From NCBI RefSeq assembly GCF_030283145.1, contig NZ_JASNWE010000002.1, positions 62,001 to 126,000 on the forward strand: DNA of 64,000 nt, in the 5' to 3' direction. Positions within the stretch are counted from its first letter, which is position 1. Each line of letters starts with the position of its first letter. The position numbers and the translations under genes are program-made. This DNA is from Actinomadura xylanilytica (GTDB taxonomy: Bacteria; Actinomycetota; Actinomycetes; Streptosporangiales; Streptosporangiaceae). This document shows, in pieces, positions 11,036 to 18,395 of the stretch. Below the pieces are notes generated by a model. It saw only the letters and a program-made list of their open reading frames with translations, did not search any database and had not been told where the DNA came from.

Positions 11036-11662
11036 TCAGTCCTCGTCGACGGAGTCGGCGAGGACCTTCCCGCTGGCCGGGTCGAGCTTCAGCTCGTGCT
11101 CGGCGCCGTTCTGGACCACCTCGACCTCCCAGGAGCCGTCGTCGAACTCGACGGAGGTGACGGTGCCCGGGGTCTTCTCCAGAGCCAGGCCCGCCGCCTG
11201 CGCCGCGGTGGTCTTGGCGGCCTTGAGCGCCTCGGCCTCCGCCGCCGCCTCCTTGGCATCGCCGTCGTCGGACTTGGCGTCGCCCTTCTCGGCGCCCTTG
11301 CCGTCGCTCTTCTCGTCGCCCTTGTCCGGGCGGGGCACCTCGTTGCTGATCACCTTGCCGTCATTGGCGTCGAGGGTCACCTCGCGCCAGGTGCCGTCGG
11401 CCGTCAGGACGTCGGCCTCCCAGACGGTGCGGCCCTTCTCGTCGTCCAGTTCCAGCTCCTCGATCACGCCCGGCGCCGCCTTCTGCACGGCGTCCGCGGC
11501 CTGCACCGCGGTGACGCTGGCCTTGGCCGGGGCGTCCTTGTCCCCGTCGCCGTTCGGGCCCGCCGCGAACGCCGCGGCGCCTCCGCCCGCCACCACACCG
11601 GCGGCGACCACCGAAACCAGCAGTCCGCGCTTGGACAGCACCTTCGAGAGTCCGGGCTTCAT
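11036..11662 (-). CDS. Secreted protein with two PepSY domains
   Basis: A 208-residue exported protein. An N-terminal basic segment (KPGLSKVLSKRG) and a hydrophobic stretch (LLVSVVAAGVVAGGGAAAFA) form a signal peptide; there is no lipobox Cys. Two PepSY units follow, each with the helix-plus-sheet pattern (AADAVQKAAPGVIEELELDD with WEADVLTADGTWREVTLDANDGKVIS, and AAGLALEKTPGTVTSVEFDD with WEVEVVQNGAEHELKLDPASGKVL), separated by a charged Lys/Asp/Glu-rich linker. PepSY proteins are extracytoplasmic inhibitor or sensor modules. AGGAGGT sits just upstream of the ATG. It diverges from the OmpR-type response regulator, the usual arrangement when the two-component system controls the PepSY gene. 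Confidence 0.88.
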   Translation of the reverse strand: MKPGLSKVLSKRGLLVSVVAAGVVAGGGAAAFAAGPNGDGDKDAPAKASVTAVQAADAVQKAAPGVIEELELDDEKGRTVWEADVLTADGTWREVTLDANDGKVISNEVPRPDKGDEKSDGKGAEKGDAKSDDGDAKEAAAEAEALKAAKTTAAQAAGLALEKTPGTVTSVEFDDGSWEVEVVQNGAEHELKLDPASGKVLADSVDED

Positions 11663-11721
11663 CGCTACCTCCTGTTCGGCGGACCCTGGTGGCCCGTCCG
11701 AGAACCACACTGGGCGGAGAT

Positions 11722-11760
11722 CCTGTAGCGATCCTGAAGCGACCTGAAGACCGCTTCAGG
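11722..11760. promoter_or_regulatory. Probable response-regulator operator: CCTGWAG direct repeats plus inverted repeat
   Basis: CCTGTAG at 11722-11728 is followed by CCTGAAG at 11733-11739 and again at 11743-11749, with 11-bp and 10-bp spacing. Head-to-tail repeats at about one helical turn are the typical binding layout of OmpR/PhoB-class regulators. In addition CCTGAAGCG (11733-11741) and CGCTTCAGG (11752-11760) form a perfect 9-bp inverted repeat. The site lies between the PepSY gene and the response regulator gene that begins at 11782. Confidence 0.65.
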
Positions 11761-11781
11761 GTCGTCTGACAGCCTGGGGGC

Positions 11782-12513
11782 ATGCGCCTGCTGATCGTGG
11801 AGGACGAGCGACGCCTGGCATTGTCCCTGGCCAGGGGCCTCATGGCCGAGGGATTCGCGGTGGACGTCGTCCACGACGGGGTCACCGGCCTCGACCATGC
11901 CGTGGTCCACGACTACGACCTGATCCTGCTCGACATCATGCTGCCCGGCCTGAACGGCTACCGGGTCTGCGCGGAGCTGCGGGCCCGGGGCGACGACACG
12001 CCGATCCTGATGCTCACCGCCAAGGACGGCGAGTACGACGAGGCCGAGGGCCTCGACACCGGGGCCGACGACTACCTGACGAAGCCGTTCTCCTACATGG
12101 TGCTGCTGGCCCGCGTCCGCGCCCTGCTGCGTCGCCGCACCCGTGGGGGCGCGCCGGCGATCGTGCTCGGCGACCTCACCATCGACCCCGGGGCCCGGAA
12201 GGTCCTGCGCGGCGACGTCGAGGTCGAGCTGACCGCCAAGGAGTTCGCCGTCCTGGAGCAGCTCGCCGTGAACGCGGGCCTGGTGGTCTCCAAGACGCAG
12301 ATCATCGAGCACGTGTGGGACTTCGCCTACGAGGGCGATCCCAACATCGTCGAGGTGTACGTCAGCGCCCTGCGCCGGAAGCTGGACGCGCCGTTCGGCC
12401 GCAAGTCGATCGGCACGGTGCGGGGACTCGGCTACCGCCTCGCCGCGGACGGCGGCACGGACGAGCGCCCGGACCGCGGCCCGGACGGTCGCGCCGGGCC
12501 GGGTGGCCGATGA
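11782..12513 (+). CDS. Response regulator, OmpR/PhoB family
   Basis: A 243-residue two-component response regulator. The receiver has the acidic pair E7/D8 with E9, the phosphoacceptor Asp51 (LLDIMLPGLNGY), Thr in MLTAKDG and Lys in LTKPFSY. The C-terminal winged helix (about 133-228) has GDLTIDPGARKVLRGD, LTAKEFAVLEQL, the recognition-helix region NIVEVYVSALRRKLD and the wing GTVRGLGYRL. The stop overlaps the start of the histidine kinase gene (ATGA). The repeats just upstream suggest autoregulation together with control of the divergent PepSY gene. Confidence 0.95.
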   Translation: MRLLIVEDERRLALSLARGLMAEGFAVDVVHDGVTGLDHAVVHDYDLILLDIMLPGLNGYRVCAELRARGDDTPILMLTAKDGEYDEAEGLDTGADDYLTKPFSYMVLLARVRALLRRRTRGGAPAIVLGDLTIDPGARKVLRGDVEVELTAKEFAVLEQLAVNAGLVVSKTQIIEHVWDFAYEGDPNIVEVYVSALRRKLDAPFGRKSIGTVRGLGYRLAADGGTDERPDRGPDGRAGPGGR

Positions 12514-13943
12514 ACAGGTGGTTCGGCTCCGTACGGGCCCGGACGACGGTGGGCGCCACCGTGGTCGTGGCGATCGCGCTGGTCGTGGCCGGGCTGGCGG
12601 TCGTGCTCCTGCTCCGCGCCAACCTCGGCGAGCAGGCGGACCTGCGGGCCGAGGTGGCCGCCCGCGAGGTCGCCGGGCAGCTCGCGTCCGGCACGCCGTA
12701 CAGCGCGCTCGACCTGCCCGATGACGAGGACCATCCGGTGCAGGTGATCGGGTCCGGCGGGCGGCTCCGGGCGGCCAGTGAAGACCTCAAGGCGATCAGC
12801 GGAACGGGGAGCGGCGCCGTACGGTCCGCACCGTCGCCGTCGACGACCTCCGACGACGACGGCGACGACCGGGACGGCGACGCCCCCGGGCGCGGCGAGA
12901 TCTCCTCCCATCCCGGCTACTCGACGGGGACGGCGACCGTGGACGGCCGCACTGGGGAGTACCGCTTCGCGGCCCTGCGGGTCACCACCCCCGCGGGCGA
13001 GACGGTGACCGTGTACGCGGGCGCCGACCTGGAGTCGGCGCACGCGGCGGTCGGCACGGTCACCAGGGCGATGCTCATCGGGCTCCCCCTCCTGCTGGCC
13101 GTGGTCGCCGGCGTGACATGGCTGGTCACCCGGCGCGCGCTGCGTCCCGTGGCGGCGATCCGGACGGAGCTGGCCGAGATCACCGCCGCCGGCGACCTGG
13201 CCCGCCGCGTGCCGGAACCGAGGACCCGGGACGAGGTCGCCCATCTGGCGGCCACCACCAACGCCACCCTGTCCGCGCTGGAACGCTCTGTGGCGCGGCA
13301 GCGCGGGTTCGTCGCGGACGCCTCGCACGAGCTGCGCAGCCCCATCGCGTCGCTGCGCACGCAGTTGGAGGTGGCCGCCGCGCACCCGGAGCTGCTGGAT
13401 CTGGACGGGCTGGTCGACGACGTCGTCCGCCTCCAGCATCTGGCCGCCGACCTGCTGCTCCTGGCCCGCCTTGACGCGGGGGACCGGCCGCTGGCCGGGG
13501 AGCCGGTCTCCCTGGCCGAGCTGGTCCGCGAGGAGGCGGACCGACGCGCGGGCGCGCGAGTGCCGGTCGAGACCGACGTCGCGGCCTCCCCGCGTGTCGT
13601 GGGCAGCCGCGGGCGGCTGTCCCGCGTTCTGGGCAACCTGCTCGACAACGCGCAGCGACACGCCGCCACTGTCGTCCGGATCACGCTGGCGCAGGAGAAC
13701 GGGCAGGCGGTGGTGCGGGTCACCGACGACGGGCCGGGCGTCCCGGCGGCCGACAGGGAACGGATCTTCGAGCGGTTCGTCCGTCTCGACGACGCCCGGA
13801 GCCGGGATGAGGGCGGCGCGGGACTGGGACTCGCCATTGCACGTGACCTGGTACGCGCCCACGGCGGTACGCTCGTGTCGGGCGAGACCCCGGAGGGCGG
13901 CGCGCTCTTCGAGGTCCGGCTGCCCATCGAACGAATCGGCTGA
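12510..13943 (+). CDS. Sensor histidine kinase
   Basis: A 477-residue membrane kinase paired with the upstream regulator. It has a first membrane segment (about 16-36), an extracytoplasmic sensor domain of roughly 150 residues containing a low-complexity Asp-rich stretch, a second membrane segment (AMLIGLPLLLAVVAGVTWLV), a HAMP linker (RRALRPVAAIRTELAEI), and the HisKA phosphoacceptor His273 in FVADASHELRSPIASLRTQLE. The ATPase domain follows with N-box NLLDNAQRHA, G1 VTDDGPGVP, F-box ERIFERFVRLD and G2 GGAGLGLAIARDL. The ATG shares bases with the regulator's stop codon. The extracytoplasmic signal is unknown; antibiotic or envelope stress sensing through PepSY is plausible. Confidence 0.94.
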   Translation: MNRWFGSVRARTTVGATVVVAIALVVAGLAVVLLLRANLGEQADLRAEVAAREVAGQLASGTPYSALDLPDDEDHPVQVIGSGGRLRAASEDLKAISGTGSGAVRSAPSPSTTSDDDGDDRDGDAPGRGEISSHPGYSTGTATVDGRTGEYRFAALRVTTPAGETVTVYAGADLESAHAAVGTVTRAMLIGLPLLLAVVAGVTWLVTRRALRPVAAIRTELAEITAAGDLARRVPEPRTRDEVAHLAATTNATLSALERSVARQRGFVADASHELRSPIASLRTQLEVAAAHPELLDLDGLVDDVVRLQHLAADLLLLARLDAGDRPLAGEPVSLAELVREEADRRAGARVPVETDVAASPRVVGSRGRLSRVLGNLLDNAQRHAATVVRITLAQENGQAVVRVTDDGPGVPAADRERIFERFVRLDDARSRDEGGAGLGLAIARDLVRAHGGTLVSGETPEGGALFEVRLPIERIG

Positions 13944-14086
13944 AACAGAGCAGAGCATCGTCCGCCGTCGTTTCGGCCGCCGCGAAGGGGCACCGACTCC
14001 CCTGGCCGGGCGTGACCTGGCGAGAGTCCTTGCCTATCCTGCCGTCGAGACGACCACAATGGCGTGAAAGTCGTGGAGGTACCCCC

Positions 14087-14923
14087 TTGAAGATTCTCGT
14101 CGCCGGCGCGACCGGCGTTGTCGGCCGCCGGCTGATCCCGTTGCTCGTCCAGGCGGGCCACGAGGTCGCCGGGACGACCCGACACGCCGACCGCGCCCGA
14201 TCCGTCAGTGAACAGCACGCCACGCCGGTCGTGGTGGACGTGCTCGACGCGGACGCCGTCCGCGCGGCGGTCGGGACCGAGCGGCCGGACGTCGTGATCC
14301 ACCAGCTCACCGACCTCACCGGGGAGGATTTCAACGCCAACTCGCGGCTGCGCATCGCGGGCACCCGCAACCTCGTCGACGCCGCGAAGGCGGCGGGCGT
14401 CGAGACGATGATCGCCCAGAGCATCGCGTGGGTGTACCTCCCGGGCGACACGCCCGCGGTGGAGTCCGACCCGCTCGACCCGTCGCTGCTCCCGTACGCG
14501 GGCGTGGCCGGGCTGGAGGAGGCGGTCGCCGAGATGCCGCGCGGGGTGGTGCTGCGGTACGGGGCGCTGTACGGACCCGACACCTGGTACGCGAAGGACG
14601 GCGCCATGGCCGAGCGGGTGCGCGCGGGGAGCCTGCGCCCGAGCCCTTCCTGGACGTCGTTCGTCCACGTCGACGACGCTGCCGCCGCCGCGCTCGCGGC
14701 GCTCGACTGGCCCGCGGGGGCGGTCAACATCGTCGACAACGAGCCGGCGACCACGGCCGAGTGGCTGCCGCTCTACAGCGCGGCGCTGGGTGCTCCGTCG
14801 CCGGGCCCGGCGGCACGGCACGCCGCCGCCACGAGCCGTCCGGCGTCCAACGCCAAGGCGCTGAGCCTCGGCTGGAAGCCGCGGGTCCCGTCCTGGCGCA
14901 CCGGTTTCGCCGAGATCGGCTGA
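14087..14923 (+). CDS. NAD(P)-dependent epimerase/dehydratase-like protein
   Basis: A 278-residue extended-SDR/NmrA-like protein. The cofactor-binding motif is GATGVVGRRL close to the N-terminus, and an ADRARSVSE segment follows strand 2. The second half has ALYGPDTWYAKDGAMAERVRAG and FVHVDDAAAAALAALDW, typical of the nucleoside-diphosphate-sugar epimerase-like group; a canonical Tyr-x3-Lys is not clear. I start it at TTG 14087 (KILVAGATG) because GGAGG sits 7 nt upstream and the fold begins there; the ATG at 14012 would add 25 unlikely residues. Substrate unknown. Confidence 0.82.
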   Translation: MKILVAGATGVVGRRLIPLLVQAGHEVAGTTRHADRARSVSEQHATPVVVDVLDADAVRAAVGTERPDVVIHQLTDLTGEDFNANSRLRIAGTRNLVDAAKAAGVETMIAQSIAWVYLPGDTPAVESDPLDPSLLPYAGVAGLEEAVAEMPRGVVLRYGALYGPDTWYAKDGAMAERVRAGSLRPSPSWTSFVHVDDAAAAALAALDWPAGAVNIVDNEPATTAEWLPLYSAALGAPSPGPAARHAAATSRPASNAKALSLGWKPRVPSWRTGFAEIG

Positions 14924-15100
14924 GCCGCCGGAGGAGCCTGAGAACCGATCTGAGCGGGGGTTGGACCCGGCGGGGGCCGGGATGGCGGGGCGGATCCGGC
15001 AGGGGCCGGGGCCGAGCTGCGAGTGGGCCTGGGCGGAGCCGAGGGCGCACGGTGGTCGGCGCACGGTGGTCGGCGGGCGGCGGGCGGCGGGCGGCCGGTC

Positions 15101-15862
15101 TCAGCCGAACTGGAACGAGCGCTTGGCCAAACCGAACCAGTAGCCGTCGATGACGGTGCTGCGGCCGGCGGGGGCGTCGGCGTCAGCGCCGAGCGTGACG
15201 AACAACGGGGCGAAGTGCTCTGTGCGGGGATGCGCGATGCGCGCCGCAGGGGCCTTCACACGGAAATCGAGCAGCGAGTCGACGTCGCCAGAGGCGACCG
15301 CGCGGTCCGTCCATGCGTCGAACTCGGCGGACCAGGCGGGCGGCGGGGCGTCCGGACCAGAGCCCATCTCCCGCAGGTTGTGCGTGGTGAATCCGCTGCC
15401 GACGATGAGCACGCCCTGGTCGCGCAGTGGCGCCAGGCTGCGTCCCACCTCGAAGAGCCGTGCGGGATCGAGGGTCGGCATCGACATCTATAGTACTGGA
15501 ATGTCGGCGTCCGGATACATCTCCACCAGTGGCACGTACGCGCCGTGGTCGAGGCCGCGCTGCTCCTCCTGGTGGACGTCCGGCAGCAGCTTGTGCACGT
15601 CCGCGGCCAGTTCGGGCGCGCCGGGGGCCTCGTAGCGGACGTCGTAGTAGTGCTGCGGGAAGCCCCAGAAGTCGTACACCAGCGGGACCGTCCGGGTCGC
15701 GCCGATGGTCAGCGGCGCCTCTTCCCAGTGCGCCGACACCATGAGGATCGCCTTCGGCCGGGGCAGCCGGGCCGACCAGCGGGAGAGCTGGCCGGTCCAC
15801 ACCGGGTCGTCGGCCAGCGGCGGAGCGCCGTGGCTGAGGTAGAGCGCGGGCATCCTGGCCAT
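15101..15862 (-). pseudogene. DODA-type extradiol dioxygenase (LigB/YgiD family) interrupted by an in-frame amber codon
   Basis: Together the two halves make a near-complete class III extradiol ring-cleavage dioxygenase of about 253 codons. The first half (124 codons from 15862) has YLSHGAPP (His11), SAHWEE (His45), YDFWGFPQHYYDV and GLDHGAYVPL (His106). The second continues in the same frame with MSMPTLDPARLFEVG, FTTHNLRE and HPRTEHFAPLFVTLGA. They are separated only by TAG at 15488-15490, in the place where family members read IPVL-Q-x-S; CAG to TAG would explain it. Metal ligands fall on both sides of the stop. The codons just before it (ATT CCA GTA CTA) are uncharacteristically AT-ending. 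Two ATGs immediately after TAG could allow re-initiation. Divergent from a MarR regulator. Confidence 0.8.
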
Positions 15863-15885
15863 GTCGTCCCCCTGGGGCGGTCATT

Positions 15886-15946
15886 TGAGCGTTCAAGTAT
15901 CACCTTAGAGGCAAGATATTGAATCTTCAAGTCTTGAGGGTTCAAG
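15886..15946. promoter_or_regulatory. Three TTGA-N4-TCAA operator boxes (MarR-type)
   Basis: TTGA-N4-TCAA occurs at 15886-15897, 15920-15931 and 15935-15946, with centres 34 and 15 bp apart; the third extends to the perfect dyad CTTGA-N4-TCAAG. All three fall in the 105-bp gap between the dioxygenase and the marR gene, an ideal place for a MarR dimer to repress both. No other TTGA-N4-TCAA was noticed nearby. Confidence 0.65.
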
Positions 15947-15967
15947 TGTTTGGATTAGGCTGGGGGC

Positions 15968-16471
15968 ATGACCGAGACGCGGTGGCTCGACGCCGATGAG
16001 CAGCAGACCTGGCGCGCCTTCCTGTGGACCTCGCGCCTGCTCAACGAGGCGCTGGACCGCCAGCTCTACCGCGATTCGGGCATCCCGCACGCCTACTACA
16101 TGATCCTGGCGATGCTGTCGGAGGCGCCGGGCCGGTCACTGACCATGACCGAGCTGGCCGCGATCGTGCACTCCTCCGCCAGCCGCCTCTCCCACGCGGT
16201 CAACCGGCTGGAGGAGGCCGGCTGGGTCCGGCGGGCCAAGCACACGGGCGATCGCCGCACGACGGTCGCCGAGCTGACCGACGCCGGCTTCGACGTCCTG
16301 GCCGCCGCCGCACCCGGGCATGTCACCGAGGTGCGGCGCCGGCTCTTCGACCCGCTCTCCCGCGAGCAGGTGGCCGAACTCCGGGAGACCCTCCACACCC
16401 TGCTGGCCGCGCTGGACACCGAAAGCGACAGCCCTTGCGCCCGTACGGGCGACCTGTCCCAGGAGGGGTGA
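15968..16471 (+). CDS. MarR-family transcriptional regulator
   Basis: A 167-residue MarR protein. Helices 1-2 (WLDADEQQTWRAFLWTSRLLNEALD), then the winged helix: LTMTELAAIVHSSASRLSHAVNRLEEAGWV (HTH) and the wing KHTGDRRTTVAELTDAG with the family's D-R pair. The C-terminal dimerisation helix is LREQ-like (LSREQVAELRETLHTLLAAL). It diverges from the interrupted dioxygenase and most likely represses it through the three boxes between them. It is convergent with the AlkZ-like gene. Confidence 0.93.
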   Translation: MTETRWLDADEQQTWRAFLWTSRLLNEALDRQLYRDSGIPHAYYMILAMLSEAPGRSLTMTELAAIVHSSASRLSHAVNRLEEAGWVRRAKHTGDRRTTVAELTDAGFDVLAAAAPGHVTEVRRRLFDPLSREQVAELRETLHTLLAALDTESDSPCARTGDLSQEG

Positions 16472-16512
16472 CCGAACCCCGGTTCCGCACGCCTTTCAGT
16501 GGCCGGGCCGGT

Positions 16513-17622
16513 TCAAGAGGCGAAAAGGACCTCATGGGAGTCGGCGTCGGGATGGGCGGCGACCAGGAGGCGGGTGGCCTCTTCGACCAACGCGTCCCGG
16601 ACGGGGCCGGACAGCGGTGAGAACGGGTCGACGCGCAGGGTGGCCGCGCGGCGCTTCTTCTCCATCTTCCACATGCCGTGGACGAAGCCGTCCACCAGGA
16701 ACGTCGCGCGGATGATGCCGTTGATGGTGAAGACCCGCTTGCGGTGCTCATCGGTGATGATGCGGGACCGGTCGCTGTGCGAGAGCAGCAGGTTGTCGAA
16801 GTCGGGGACGAACCGGACGGGCGCGGGTGTTCCGGGGTCGGGGCGCGGCGCGTCCGGCAGGTCGTACAGCACCCTGCCGTTCTCGTCCGCGAACGTGCAC
16901 AGCCTGGCCCCGAGGCGGTCGAAGACCTCGCCTAGGCGGGTGAGCCCGGACCACTGCTGCGCGTCCTGCACGGTCGCCGGCCCGAACGCGGCCAGGTAGC
17001 GGAGCACGAGTTCATCGGCGGACAGCCCCGGGAGGGCGGGACCGAGCCAGGTCCCCAGAGTGGTGTGGCGGGCGGCGCCGGACGAGCCCCAGATGCCACG
17101 CGGCGGTACCTGGATGAGGTGCAGCGTGCAACGGACGCCCCAGGCGAGCAGCTCGGTGTCGTGGTCCGGCCACCGTTCGGCGAGCAGTGCCCTTAGCTCC
17201 TTGTCCGTTCGCGGCTCGTCCTCTAGGAATGCGCGGGCGTCGGCGGTAACGGCGGCGAAATCCACCTCGGCGAGTGGCGCACCGGTCGAGCTTCTGAGGA
17301 CGCGGTCTAGCACCGCCTGTGTCAGCGGACGCAGTGCGCGCGCGTCGCGGGCGCTGACCAGGTGCAGTGTTCCGCGCATCAGCACGATGCGCACGGCCAG
17401 TCGATCGCGCATGAGGCCGGCCAGCTCGTCGAACGCGAAGTCCTCCAGGCGGCTCCAGAGCCCGATGTACGGGGGGTTGGGCGCCTGCGACTGCATGCCG
17501 ACGAGATGCTCGATCGTGTCGAGCGCGGACGCGCGGTGCCGCCGCAGCAGCCTCTGCCGTTCCAGCAGAGCGCGGTTGAGCGCCCGCCGGTCGAGGACGG
17601 TCGTGGGCCGGTCAGTCGTCAT
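16513..17622 (-). CDS. HTH_42 winged-helix protein, AlkZ-like DNA glycosylase
   Basis: A 369-residue member of the HTH_42 (winged-helix) superfamily that includes AlkZ (interstrand-crosslink glycosylase guarding azinomycin producers) and YcaQ. The first helical part contains EHLVGMQSQAPNPPYIGLWSRLEDF; the QSQ triplet is in the position of the catalytic Q-phi-Q motif of AlkZ-type enzymes. Next come VLMRGTLHLVSARDARALRPL (beta-hairpin region) and winged-helix segments (TDKELRALLAERWP; RYLAAFGPATVQDAQQWSGL). That it unhooks crosslinks or excises alkylated bases is inferred from this motif. The start overlaps the end of the upstream TetR gene by 11 bp, so the two form an operon. Confidence 0.82.
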   Translation of the reverse strand: MTTDRPTTVLDRRALNRALLERQRLLRRHRASALDTIEHLVGMQSQAPNPPYIGLWSRLEDFAFDELAGLMRDRLAVRIVLMRGTLHLVSARDARALRPLTQAVLDRVLRSSTGAPLAEVDFAAVTADARAFLEDEPRTDKELRALLAERWPDHDTELLAWGVRCTLHLIQVPPRGIWGSSGAARHTTLGTWLGPALPGLSADELVLRYLAAFGPATVQDAQQWSGLTRLGEVFDRLGARLCTFADENGRVLYDLPDAPRPDPGTPAPVRFVPDFDNLLLSHSDRSRIITDEHRKRVFTINGIIRATFLVDGFVHGMWKMEKKRRAATLRVDPFSPLSGPVRDALVEEATRLLVAAHPDADSHEVLFAS

Positions 17623-18250
17623 AGCGTCCTCGGAGTTCCTGCCAGGTGGGCGGTGGGCCTGGGAGCTCCCCGCCGTCCGGCATGTGCAGAGCGTCGAGGA
17701 TCAGGGCCAGGTAGCGGTGCTGCAACAGGTTCATCCGCTCGTCGTCGCCGACGCGGATGGTGTGCAGGTGCTCGAGCAGGACGGAGATGTCGCCGACCTG
17801 GACGCCCGCGCGCAGGGCGCCCGCCTCCCGGGTCCGGTCGAGCAGCCGCTGGGTGGCCGCGTGGATCTCCCGGCCCTTGCGGCCCATCTCCTCGGTGACC
17901 GGGAAGCTCCCGGCGAGCCTGCTGGTCAGCGATCCGGCGCCGATGTCCAGGCAGCGGCACATGAAGCCACTGAAGGAGTCCCACGGATCGCCCTCGGCGT
18001 CGAGGGCCTCCTGGACCACGGCGAGGTAGCGGTCCATGCCCTCGTCGGCGAGCCGCTGGAGCAGATCCTCCTTGCTCTTGTAGCGGCGGTAGAGGGCGCT
18101 GATCCCGACGCCCGCGCGCTCGGCGACGGCCGAGATCGGGGCGCCCGGGTCGGCGGTGAACACCGCCCGTGCCGCGTCTCGGATCAGGTCGTCGTTGCGT
18201 GCCGCCTGAGCCTTGCGCCCGCTCATGGGCGCCTGCGCGCTGGTGACCAT
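17612..18250 (-). CDS. TetR-family transcriptional regulator
   Basis: A 212-residue TetR regulator. The HTH at about residues 20-63 reads LIRDAARAVFTADPGAPISAVAERAGVGISALYRRYKSKEDLLQRL. The ligand-binding C-terminal part includes a variable helical bundle (MGRKGREIHAATQRLLDRTREAGALRAGVQVGDISVLLEHL). The ATG at 18250 lies 7 nt after the -10 hexamer TATACT, so the transcript is probably leaderless; the inner ATG at 18226 has no ribosome-binding site either. It precedes and overlaps the AlkZ-like gene, suggesting it controls DNA-repair expression in response to a small molecule. Confidence 0.92.
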   Translation of the reverse strand: MVTSAQAPMSGRKAQAARNDDLIRDAARAVFTADPGAPISAVAERAGVGISALYRRYKSKEDLLQRLADEGMDRYLAVVQEALDAEGDPWDSFSGFMCRCLDIGAGSLTSRLAGSFPVTEEMGRKGREIHAATQRLLDRTREAGALRAGVQVGDISVLLEHLHTIRVGDDERMNLLQHRYLALILDALHMPDGGELPGPPPTWQELRGRYDD

Positions 18251-18257
18251 GCCCGCA

Positions 18258-18284
18258 AGTATAGGGGAACGAAGGGTTCCGTTC
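18258..18284 (-). promoter_or_regulatory. Leaderless promoter and dyad operator of the TetR/AlkZ-like operon
   Basis: On the minus strand the -10 TATACT (18263-18258) ends 7 nt before the ATG. The 17-bp spacer holds GGAAC-N5-GTTCC (18266-18280), nested in GAACG-N8-CGTTC (18267-18284). This is a typical place for an autorepressing TetR dimer. Confidence 0.55.
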
Positions 18285-18352
18285 TACTTTATGGGAGCAC
18301 CCGGCACCGGCGGCGGGCGCCGCATTGACGTGCGCGCCACCGTCCCTCATCA

Positions 18353-18380
18353 TGAACGCACGTTCATGAACGTACGTTCA
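18353..18380. promoter_or_regulatory. Two abutting 14-bp palindromes upstream of the methyltransferase gene
   Basis: TGAACGCACGTTCA (18353-18366) is followed without a gap by the perfect palindrome TGAACGTACGTTCA (18367-18380). The half-site TGAACG/CGTTCA is TetR-like. The pair sits just before the GGAGG of the methyltransferase gene. The half-site differs from that at the TetR gene start, so the downstream TetR protein is also a candidate binder. Confidence 0.65.
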
Positions 18381-18395
18381 CCTGGAGGCCATCCC

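Noticed and set aside
15045..15072. Two direct copies of GCGCACGGTGGTCG in the gap between the epimerase and dioxygenase genes
   Set aside because: A short duplication in GC-rich intergenic DNA between convergent genes, with no sign of function or mobility.
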